42,664 bases of DNA from contig JAAZNC010000012.1 in the NCBI GenBank assembly GCA_012798455.1, forward strand, positions 1 to 42,664. The letters run 5' to 3'. Each line of letters begins with the position of its first letter. Within the stretch, counting starts at the first letter, position 1. Source of the stretch: Chloroflexota bacterium (GTDB taxonomy: Bacteria; Chloroflexota; Anaerolineae; Anaerolineales; Anaerolineaceae). Position numbers and translations under genes: made by a program. The notes below the pieces were generated by a model. It searched no databases and was not told the DNA's origin. It saw only the letters and a program-made list of their open reading frames with translations. This document shows positions 30,511 through 37,757 of the stretch, piece by piece.

Positions 30511-31833
30511 ATGCAGCGTACCTATATTAAAGACCTGAGCAATCATATCGACCAGGAAGTAAAAGTGCAGGGCTGGTTGCAGACCCTGCGCGACCAGAAG
30601 AAAATGCAGTTCCTTATCCTGCGCGACCGCACCGGCTTGGTGCAGGTGGCGCACTACCGCCCCGCCAACGAAGAACTGGCGAACCAGATCTCAGCATTGG
30701 GAAGTGAAAGCGCGCTGACCATTACTGGCAAAGTGGTGAAGAACGAGGTGGTCAAACTGGGCGGGCTGGAGATCCAGCTAGAAACCCTGACAGTGGAGAA
30801 TGCGGCGGAGATCCCGCTGCCGTACGATCCCTTTGATGATGAAAACGTACCGGCGGTGGATTTCCGCATGGACTGGCGCTATCTTGATCTGCGGCGCCCT
30901 CAAAACCGGTTGATCTTCGATGTACAGACCAGCATGGAACATGCCATGCGCGAATTCTGGCTGAAGAACGATTTCATCGAGATCCATTCACCCAAGACCA
31001 CCAGCAGCCCCAGTGAAAGCGGCGCAGAATTGTTCCAGATTGATTATTTCGACCGCAAGGGATACCTGACCCAGTCGCCGCAGTTCTACAAACAAATGGG
31101 TATGGCGGCGGGTTTCGAACGGGTGTTTGAGATCGGACCGGTGTTCCGGGCGGATCCTTCTTTCACTTCGCGCCACATGACGGAATTCACGGGACTGGAT
31201 CTGGAGATGTCATGGATCGATTCGCATGAAGATGTGATGGAACTGACCGAACGCTGGCTGCAATATGCCTACCAGCAGGTGAAGGAAAAACACGGCAGCC
31301 AGATCGAAGAAACCTTTGGATTCGAACTGCAGGTGCCGGAAGTGCCTTTCCCGCGCATCACCATGGCGGATGCACTCAAAGCGCTGAAAGAAGTCGGCTA
31401 TGAACTACCACCGGAAAAGAAGGGCGACCTGGACCCGGGTGGGGAACGTGCACTGGCTGAATATATCAAGAACAAATACGGACACGATTTCTTCTTCCTG
31501 ATCGACTGGCCGGTGTCGGTGCGCCCGTTCTACCATATGCACCATCCTGACCAACCGGAACTGACACGTAGTTTCGACCTGATCGCAGGTGGGTTGGAAA
31601 TTGCCACGGGCGCGCAGCGCGAACACCGTTATGAAGTATTGAAGAAGCAAGCACTCGAAAAAGGACTGGGGCTGGAGAATATTCAATACTATCTGGACTT
31701 CTTCCGCTATGGCTGCCCGCCACACGGCGGTTTTGGAATGGGCTTATCACGCTTGCTGATGGTGATGTTGCAGATCTCCAATATTCGCGAGACCGTATAC
31801 CTGTTCCGGGGACCGAACCGACTGAACCCGTAA
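30511..31833 (+). CDS. aspS: aspartate--tRNA ligase, archaeal type (possibly non-discriminating)
   Basis: A 440-residue class IIb synthetase. The N-terminal OB-fold anticodon-binding domain spans about 1-105 (VQGWLQTLRDQKKMQFLILR). The catalytic core has GYLTQSPQFYKQMGMAAGFE, then motif 2 FEIGPVFRADPSFTSRHMTE and motif 3 GGFGMGLSRLLMVML. GGLEIATGAQREHRYEVL places it with AspRS rather than AsnRS. It lacks the large GAD insertion of the usual bacterial AspRS, so it is the shorter archaeal-like form. Such forms often charge both tRNA-Asp and tRNA-Asn when gatCAB is present; that cannot be decided from this window. A good SD (AAGGAG) precedes the ATG. A GNAT gene follows after 9 bases. Confidence 0.93.
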   Translation: MQRTYIKDLSNHIDQEVKVQGWLQTLRDQKKMQFLILRDRTGLVQVAHYRPANEELANQISALGSESALTITGKVVKNEVVKLGGLEIQLETLTVENAAEIPLPYDPFDDENVPAVDFRMDWRYLDLRRPQNRLIFDVQTSMEHAMREFWLKNDFIEIHSPKTTSSPSESGAELFQIDYFDRKGYLTQSPQFYKQMGMAAGFERVFEIGPVFRADPSFTSRHMTEFTGLDLEMSWIDSHEDVMELTERWLQYAYQQVKEKHGSQIEETFGFELQVPEVPFPRITMADALKALKEVGYELPPEKKGDLDPGGERALAEYIKNKYGHDFFFLIDWPVSVRPFYHMHHPDQPELTRSFDLIAGGLEIATGAQREHRYEVLKKQALEKGLGLENIQYYLDFFRYGCPPHGGFGMGLSRLLMVMLQISNIRETVYLFRGPNRLNP

Positions 31834-31842
31834 AGGAGAACG

Positions 31843-32385
31843 ATGATCATTGGTGATGGGGTACGCCTGCGTGGAATCGATCAAGGAGACCTGCCGCTGT
31901 TCGTGCGCTGGTTGAATGATCCGGAGGTACGACAGTATCTTGCGCTGTATGCCCCCCAATCCAATGCCCAGGAAGAAAAATGGTTCGAGAACCTGGAAAA
32001 ACTTTCGATCGCTGAGCAGCCGCTGATGATGGAAGTATGGCATGATCAGAAATGGAAAGCGATCGGAGATATCAGTTTCGTCGCCGTGGACCAGCAAGCA
32101 CGCAATGCCGAAGTGGGATTGTTCATCGGCGAGAAAGAGTTTTGGGGAAAAGGAATCGGCACACAAACATTAGCTTTGATGTTGGACTATGGCTTTTTCA
32201 CATTGAATTTTCACCGCATCTATTTGCGGGTATATGCATTGAATGTGAGGGGCATTCACTGCTACGAGAAAGTGGGTTTCAAGCATGAGGGGAAAATGCG
32301 CGAAGCCGCTTACCTGGATGGCGAGTACATCGACATCTTGTGGATGGGAATACTCAAGGATGAATGGAAGAGAAAGGGATCATAA
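31843..32385 (+). CDS. GNAT-family N-acetyltransferase (RimJ/RimL-like)
   Basis: A 180-residue acetyltransferase. The start GDGVRLRGIDQGDLPLFVRW resembles the RimJ/RimL and spermidine-acetyltransferase branch (Acetyltransf_3). The acetyl-CoA loop is seen as GLFIGEKEFWGKGIGTQTLA. The C-terminal piece VYALNVRGIHCYEKVGFKHE is typical and ends with YIDILWMGILKDEW. Substrate unknown: a protein N-terminus, polyamine or small molecule. It has SD AAGGAG and overlaps the next gene by one base (TAATG), so it is cotranscribed with aspS and the PRPP synthetase gene. Confidence 0.92.
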   Translation: MIIGDGVRLRGIDQGDLPLFVRWLNDPEVRQYLALYAPQSNAQEEKWFENLEKLSIAEQPLMMEVWHDQKWKAIGDISFVAVDQQARNAEVGLFIGEKEFWGKGIGTQTLALMLDYGFFTLNFHRIYLRVYALNVRGIHCYEKVGFKHEGKMREAAYLDGEYIDILWMGILKDEWKRKGS

Positions 32386-33377
32386 TGACTACTGGTACTT
32401 TGCGGCATGACCGCATGATGTATGGTGGAATCAAATTATATACGGGCTCATCCTGCCCGGAACTGGCAGAGAGCATCGCTTCACACCTGGAGATCCCTCT
32501 GTGCGAGCGAACCATTACCACCTTTCCGAACGACAACATCTTCATCAAATTGAAGACAAGCGTACGCGGTCAGGACTGCTATGTGATCCAGACGCTCTCC
32601 AACCCGGTACACACCAACCTGATGGAAATGCTGATCCTGATCCAGACTCTGCGGCTGGATTCTGCCGGGCGCATCACAGCGGTGTTTCCTTATATGTGCT
32701 ACTCACGCTCGGACAAGAAAGACCAACCGCGTGTACCGATCACCGCCCGGTTGGTAGCGGACATGATTCAGGTAGCGGGCGCTGACCGCTACATGACGAT
32801 GGACCTGCACGCCGATCAGATCCAGGGATTTTTCTCAATCCCGGGGGACGTGCTGTATGCATCGCATGTGCTGGTGGATAAACTGCTGGAACTCAAGAAA
32901 CAATTGAACAACCCGGTGCTGTTATCGCCTGACCTGGGATTTGCCAAGAAAGCGCGCAATTACGCGGAACAGCTCAATATTCCACTAGCGTTCATCGAAA
33001 AGCGGCGCATCCTGCACCCGGATAACCCGGAGGCATTGACACTGATCGGTGATGTGAAGGGCAAGGATGTGATCTTGCTGGACGAAGAGATCTCGACCGG
33101 CAAGACCATCATCAACGCGGTCAATGTGGCAGTCAAGTCAGGTGCGAAGGATGTGGTAGTGGTGTTCATCCATCCGATATTGGGAGATGACGGGGCGCAG
33201 CAACTGGCGGCGCTACCAGTGAAGCAGTTCATCACCACCGATACCATCCCCATCCCGGATGAAAAGAAAAAATTCTTCGGGAAACGGTTGTCGGTCATCT
33301 CGGTATCCAAACTACTGGCGGATGTGATCGAACGGGTGAACGCGGGACGCTCGGTGGGCGAGATGTTCAACGAATAA
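32385..33377 (+). CDS. prs: ribose-phosphate pyrophosphokinase (PRPP synthetase), divergent
   Basis: A 330-residue enzyme making PRPP from ribose 5-phosphate and ATP. Family features are IKLYTGSSCPELAESIASHL, TTFPNDNIFIKLKTSVRGQD, a core VPITARLVADMI followed by AGADRYMTMDLHADQIQGFF, and IEKRR. It departs from the classical enzyme in two places. The ATP flexible loop reads SRSDKKDQPRVP where ARQDRK plus a few residues is expected. The PRPP loop reads LLDEEISTGKT where VDDMIDTGGT is expected. It may therefore have altered kinetics or nucleotide preference, or be a PRS-like protein. Start 32385 overlaps the GNAT stop by one base. fpg follows after 21 bases. Confidence 0.88.
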   Translation: MTTGTLRHDRMMYGGIKLYTGSSCPELAESIASHLEIPLCERTITTFPNDNIFIKLKTSVRGQDCYVIQTLSNPVHTNLMEMLILIQTLRLDSAGRITAVFPYMCYSRSDKKDQPRVPITARLVADMIQVAGADRYMTMDLHADQIQGFFSIPGDVLYASHVLVDKLLELKKQLNNPVLLSPDLGFAKKARNYAEQLNIPLAFIEKRRILHPDNPEALTLIGDVKGKDVILLDEEISTGKTIINAVNVAVKSGAKDVVVVFIHPILGDDGAQQLAALPVKQFITTDTIPIPDEKKKFFGKRLSVISVSKLLADVIERVNAGRSVGEMFNE

Positions 33378-33398
33378 CGACTCAAACATGATTTAAAA

Positions 33399-34247
33399 AT
33401 GCCAGAATTACCGGAAGTTGAGACCATCGCGCGTGCGCTACGACAGGAGAACAGAAGAGGGTTTTCCATCACGGGAAGCGAGATCGAGGATGTTTCTATT
33501 TTATGGGAGCGCTCGATCGCCATCCCGAGCGCCGTGGAATTCAAGCAACGCGTGTGCGGACAGCACATCCGAGAGGTCGGCAGGCGAGGAAAATACATCG
33601 TCGTCACTTTGACACAGGACACCCTATTGATCCACCTGCGCATGAGCGGTGACCTGCGCATCGAACAAGGTGGGGCGGATGTGCTTAAAAATGGGCTGCA
33701 CAAACATGACCGGGTGGCGTTCACACTGTCGGGCGGCAACTACCTGATCTTCGAAGACGCGCGCAAATTCGGACGATTGTGGCTGCTGGCTGACCCGCAA
33801 GAGGAATTGGGTACGCTGGGTCCGGAACCATTGGGGGAGGAACTGGACGCGCTGCGCTTTTATGCCATGCTGCAGGGCAAGAAGCGCCAGCTCAAGCCAC
33901 TGCTGATGGACCAGCACTTTCTGGCGGGAATGGGCAATATCTACACCGATGAGGCGCTGTTCAAAGCAAGACTGCACCCGCTGCTGAACGCGGTAGATCT
34001 GAATGCAGAGCAGACGGCGAGCCTGCTGCGCGCCATCCGGGAGACGCTACAGGAGGGCATTGCGCGCAACGGTTCAAGCATCGATTGGGTGTACCGGGGC
34101 GGTGATTTTCAAAACCATTTCGCTGTATATGGCAGAACAGGAGAAGCTTGCCCGGTATGCGGAGCGACCATCGAGCGGCTGGTGGTGGGTCAACGGGGAA
34201 CGCATATTTGCCCACAATGCCAAGCGTTGCCATCCAGAGACGAATGA
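33399..34247 (+). CDS. mutM: formamidopyrimidine-DNA glycosylase (Fpg/MutM)
   Basis: A 282-residue base-excision repair enzyme removing 8-oxoguanine and ring-opened purines. The N-terminal PELPEVETIARAL carries the catalytic Pro2 and Glu3. GRRGKYIVVTL includes the conserved Lys, and the H2TH region has LAGMGNIYTDEALFKARLHP. The C-terminal zinc finger is CPVCGATIERL..THICPQCQ. NGSSIDWVYRGGDFQNHFAVYGR is family-typical. Length is normal. It is the fourth gene in the aspS-GNAT-prs-mutM run. The start has no strong SD, only a short AT-rich gap after prs. Confidence 0.96.
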   Translation: MPELPEVETIARALRQENRRGFSITGSEIEDVSILWERSIAIPSAVEFKQRVCGQHIREVGRRGKYIVVTLTQDTLLIHLRMSGDLRIEQGGADVLKNGLHKHDRVAFTLSGGNYLIFEDARKFGRLWLLADPQEELGTLGPEPLGEELDALRFYAMLQGKKRQLKPLLMDQHFLAGMGNIYTDEALFKARLHPLLNAVDLNAEQTASLLRAIRETLQEGIARNGSSIDWVYRGGDFQNHFAVYGRTGEACPVCGATIERLVVGQRGTHICPQCQALPSRDE

Positions 34248-34301
34248 AAGAACTGGAATTATCCCCAATCGTAAGTAAAATGGAAATCAGAGGAAAAAAA
34301 C

Positions 34302-34478
34302 ATGTATTCATTTATCCCTGCCATTCTATTTTTCGGGATTGCCGTCTGGCTATACCGGCGCGAACTAAAAAAGGACGCAGACAGCCGTAATAAAGCCCTG
34401 ATCATGCTGGCAAGCTATGCCATGATCCTGGCACTGCTGCTGCTGGGGCTTTCCATCATCAACTGGGGACAATTATAA
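34302..34478 (+). CDS. 58-residue two-helix membrane protein
   Basis: A small gene translated by hand. It starts MYSFIPAILFFGIAVWLYRR, continues with a charged loop (ELKKDADSRNKA) and ends with LMLASYAMILALLLLGLSII-like hydrophobic residues before NWGQL (the second helix begins LIMLASYAMILALLLLG). SD AGAGG lies eight bases before the ATG. Two membrane segments with a short polar loop are predicted. It lies 54 bp after mutM and is followed at once by a terminator, so it ends this operon. Function unknown. Confidence 0.75.
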   Translation: MYSFIPAILFFGIAVWLYRRELKKDADSRNKALIMLASYAMILALLLLGLSIINWGQL

Positions 34479-34510
34479 AAAAGACCGGCACGAAGACCGG
34501 TCTCTGTTTG
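34477..34510. terminator. bidirectional intrinsic terminator
   Basis: AGACCGG (34482-34488) and CCGGTCT (34497-34503) form a 7-bp stem. On the minus strand it is followed by TTTTTT (34482-34477), ending the thioredoxin-CcdA gene. On the plus strand it is followed by CTGTTTGTTT, a weaker tail for the small membrane gene. It fills the 44-bp gap between two convergent genes. Confidence 0.8.
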
Positions 34511-34522
34511 TTTCAAGAGGTA

Positions 34523-36175
34523 TCATTTCATCAACACAGACCAACCCAACCAGATCGCCAGCACCAGGAACAAGATGGCAAGAGCGAGCTTGATACCCGA
34601 TCCACGTTTCTGGATGAAGGTAGTGAGCTGCTTGGAAGAAGTGCCAAAGTAAACCAGCACAAAGATGACAATGAGGGGCAGGATGAACATCAGGTTGTAG
34701 AGCACCAGGAAGGAGAGGGCGCGCACATGCAGTTCCGGCACGCTGCTGACAAAGATGATGGTGGGCAGATACACCTGTCCGGTGCAAGCCAGCTCGAGCA
34801 GGGAAACCACCAGCCCAGTACCAAAGGCACCCAGGGCATAGGCTCGGATATTGCGACCCTTGCGAATGGTCTGGTTGATACGGTTGCGCAGCTTTTCGGG
34901 TAATTTGAGGGACATATCTCCCAAGTTACCATGGCGGGTCTTGAGATAATCTGAGAAACTCAAAATACTGAACACCAAACAGAGCACAGCTGTGATGCCA
35001 TAAATCACCTTGCCGAGAATGTTCAGCCAGTTACCGAGCAGATCCAAAATGCGGTACATTCCCAAACCCACCAGCAGGTAAGCCATGAAGACACCCAAGG
35101 TGAAGGTGAAGCCCACCAGCAGGATCTCCTTGCCCTTTCTACCACTCAAGGAGAGGTAGGAAACAAAGAAGATCAGGGTGGCAAAGGCGCAGGGATTCAA
35201 GCCATCCACCAAGCCTGCCAATACCACAGTCAGCCAGCTCATAGAGCGGAAGCGTTCGATGATATTCTGGTTGCCTTGGGATTCGTCATAGGCATCCCAA
35301 AAACGAGGGGATCCCTCGGCTTTGAAGCAATCGAGGGCGGCGGAGAGCGTTGCAGGGGTGATCTCCTGCTCTCCGATCCAGGCTTGATTGCCGATGAAGA
35401 CCGCCGGGGTGTGAAAATCGGCGCGCCCAACGCGATCAATCATCCACTCACCCAGAGCGGCATTGTCGAAAACATTGAAACTCTCGACGATCAACTGCGG
35501 GTATTGGCTGCGCAGGTAGGCGAGATCTGCTTCGACCATGCTGCATTCCTGGCAGCCGGTCTGGTAGAAGTAAGCAGCATAAATGGGTGTGCCAACCGCG
35601 CAGGAATCACTGTCGAGGGAACAGATCTCACCGGCAGCGTCGGTGCTGGTGGCGGTGATGATGGCGGAGGGATCGAACCCTTCAAGAGTAGTCCAGGGGA
35701 TGCCACCGGCGACGATGCCAGCCTGCACCAGCTGGTCTATTTCAGCGCGAATGGCATCTTCTCCAATGAGGATATGCTCACCGATGATGAGGGTGGGGAT
35801 GGCGCGATCTTCAGCAGCAGTGTGAAAATATTCCTGGAACTGCATGAAGAGCTCATAATTACCGGCGTAGTCTATATTGACCAGACGGATATCCAAGTCG
35901 GCACCCAGTTCGGATTCAAGGGGATAGATGACCTGCTCGAGGGTCTCCTGACAGTGCGGGCATTCGGTGCGGTAGAAGAATAGTCCATGCACCGCTTCAG
36001 GATTGCAGGGTAGGTCAGAACTGGTGGCGGTGGGAAGAGTAAAGGGTTGGGGAGGGTCGTCAAAACGGGTGACATCGATGGAAGACAGCGCAGCCGCCTG
36101 CGCATGGGAGGTCGGGATGAGCCCCAATACAATAACAGACAGAATAAGGGTCGGGATAAAAATACGCTTGAGCAT
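34523..36175 (-). CDS. fusion of two thioredoxin-like domains with a CcdA/DsbD-type membrane domain
   Basis: A 550-residue protein. After a signal peptide (MLKRIFIPTLILSVIVLGL; cleavage near SHAQA) comes a thioredoxin-like domain with C72-PH-C75, then a second with C208-QE-C211 (YFYQTGCQECSMVEADLAYL). Both have the cis-Pro-type IPTLIIG and TPAVFIG stretches. The membrane part (about 310-550) is CcdA-like with six to eight helices and the paired cysteines C329 (DGLNPCAFATLIFF) and C464 (LLELACTGQVYLP). CcdA/DsbD carries electrons from cytoplasmic thioredoxin across the membrane; the two outer domains would relay or use them, for example for cytochrome c maturation or disulfide reduction. Having two stacked outer thioredoxin modules before the membrane domain is unusual. 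It ends at a bidirectional terminator. Confidence 0.88.
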   Translation of the reverse strand: MLKRIFIPTLILSVIVLGLIPTSHAQAAALSSIDVTRFDDPPQPFTLPTATSSDLPCNPEAVHGLFFYRTECPHCQETLEQVIYPLESELGADLDIRLVNIDYAGNYELFMQFQEYFHTAAEDRAIPTLIIGEHILIGEDAIRAEIDQLVQAGIVAGGIPWTTLEGFDPSAIITATSTDAAGEICSLDSDSCAVGTPIYAAYFYQTGCQECSMVEADLAYLRSQYPQLIVESFNVFDNAALGEWMIDRVGRADFHTPAVFIGNQAWIGEQEITPATLSAALDCFKAEGSPRFWDAYDESQGNQNIIERFRSMSWLTVVLAGLVDGLNPCAFATLIFFVSYLSLSGRKGKEILLVGFTFTLGVFMAYLLVGLGMYRILDLLGNWLNILGKVIYGITAVLCLVFSILSFSDYLKTRHGNLGDMSLKLPEKLRNRINQTIRKGRNIRAYALGAFGTGLVVSLLELACTGQVYLPTIIFVSSVPELHVRALSFLVLYNLMFILPLIVIFVLVYFGTSSKQLTTFIQKRGSGIKLALAILFLVLAIWLGWSVLMK

Positions 36176-36253
36176 ATGTGCTACTTTCGTGTATGGATGT
36201 TGGTTTTCAATTTTACCTGTTCTGATTGGACTGTCAAATCAGGTCAGGCTCAT

Positions 36254-37573
36254 TTATAACACATCCAGCAATTCAGGGGCATGCCGGCGGATGAGGTCGA
36301 GCGGGATGGCATTGCGGGTGCAGATCTCACGGTAGATATCCACGCTAGGACGGCGTACGCGCTGCTGGGTCTTGACATCCAGACCCCATAGCCCGAAGCG
36401 CTGCGTCCAGGCGCGCTCCCATTCGAAATTATCCACCTGGGACCAGTGCATATAGCCACGGATATCCATGCCATCATGAAGGGCTTTCCAGAGCTGGTAG
36501 AGATGGGCGACCAAGTAATGGGGGCGCATGACATCGCGAGAATCTTCCACGCCATTTTCGGTGACGTAAATAGGCAGCCCGTAACGCTGTGCCCACTGCA
36601 GGGATTCATAGAAACCAATGGGCAGATCGGCGATGAAATCATTTTCGCTCAGCGGGGCGTGGGGATCGTAATAGCGTTCCTGAAAGATATCTTTGAAGGC
36701 AAGGGGTTTGAACTTGATCAGGTCGCGGGTGTAGTAGTTGACACCAACATAATCCTGGGTTGCGATGGCATCAGGGATGGAAGCTTTCCACAAGGCGAAT
36801 TTCAGTTTGCCGGTAACGAGCGCGTCTGCAAAAGCATTGTTGAAGCTGTTGTAGGAGAAATTGGTGACCCAGCGATCAAGAGGGAAGGCTGGGCGAGCGG
36901 GTGCCATAGCGCGGAAATGCTTGGCAAAACCGACCATAGCATGCGGCTGGAGCTGATGAATGATGCGGTAAGCGCGGGCATGTCCTTTCACCATATTGCG
37001 CATGACCTGAAAGGCAGCTCTGGCATCTGATTTACCGGGAGGAAATTCAGCGGTCATATAGCCACTGAAAGCGTACACAGTGGGTTCATTGATGGTGACC
37101 CACAGATCGGTAAGATCACCCAGGGCGGCGACGGTCTTTTCGACATAGCGGGCAAAGTGCTCGACTGTCTCTTCATTCTCCCAACCGCCTTTTTCGTAGA
37201 TCCAGATGGGGTCAGTGAAATGGTGCAGGGTGATGAAGGGTTTCAGCCCCAGACGGATGATACCCTGCAGCATGGTGCGGTAGTGTTGCAGGGCTGCTTC
37301 ATCCCACGCACCGGGCTGGGGCTCGATGCGGCTCCATTCAACGGAAAGGCGGTGGGTGTTCTGCCCATCCTGCGCGGCGTGCGCCAGATCTTCTTGCCAG
37401 CGCCCGTTCCACCAATCGCAAGCCAGCCCGGCGATGGCAGCGCCGGCGATCTTGCCGGAGGTGTGCTCCCATACATGCCAGTTGTTGTTAGTATTGCCGC
37501 CTTCCACCTGGTGAGCGGCGGTAGCCGAGCCCCATAAGAATCCATGCGGGAATGAAAGTTCTTCTTGATACAT
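36254..37573 (-). CDS. beta-glucosidase, glycoside hydrolase family 1
   Basis: A 439-residue GH1 enzyme. The N-terminal FPHGFLWGSATAAHQVEGGN is the family signature. The acid/base is E163 in VTINEPTVYAF, and the nucleophile is E339 in YVTENGVED. The aglycone-side WSQVDNFEWERAWTQRFGLW near the C-terminus is also typical. No signal peptide, so it is cytoplasmic and likely acts on imported beta-linked oligosaccharides. ATG 37573 has AGGAGA upstream; the nine extra codons of the longer frame overlap this SD. It is divergent from the glucan phosphorylase gene, with a 184-bp shared control region. Confidence 0.95.
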   Translation of the reverse strand: MYQEELSFPHGFLWGSATAAHQVEGGNTNNNWHVWEHTSGKIAGAAIAGLACDWWNGRWQEDLAHAAQDGQNTHRLSVEWSRIEPQPGAWDEAALQHYRTMLQGIIRLGLKPFITLHHFTDPIWIYEKGGWENEETVEHFARYVEKTVAALGDLTDLWVTINEPTVYAFSGYMTAEFPPGKSDARAAFQVMRNMVKGHARAYRIIHQLQPHAMVGFAKHFRAMAPARPAFPLDRWVTNFSYNSFNNAFADALVTGKLKFALWKASIPDAIATQDYVGVNYYTRDLIKFKPLAFKDIFQERYYDPHAPLSENDFIADLPIGFYESLQWAQRYGLPIYVTENGVEDSRDVMRPHYLVAHLYQLWKALHDGMDIRGYMHWSQVDNFEWERAWTQRFGLWGLDVKTQQRVRRPSVDIYREICTRNAIPLDLIRRHAPELLDVL

Positions 37574-37697
37574 GCCGGTCTCCTGTGAAGAAATTTTCAA
37601 AGTTATTTTTGCTAATTATAGAAGAAATCACAGCCGAATATGCATGGAGGCAGGTATTTGATTATGTATTACTTAAGATAGAATAAGACTGCAAATG

Positions 37698-37706
37698 TGT
37701 TATAAT
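37698..37706 (+). promoter_or_regulatory. extended -10 promoter of the glucan phosphorylase gene
   Basis: TGTTATAAT (37698-37706) is a perfect -10 with the extended TGn element. No good -35 is present at 17 bp, as is common for extended -10 promoters. The predicted start near 37713 shows that the upstream in-frame ATG at 37695 is not the translation start. Confidence 0.6.
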
Positions 37707-37757
37707 CCCGCCTTGCTTTTTTCAGGGCAGGAACAAATCAACCAGGACATGAAAAAT

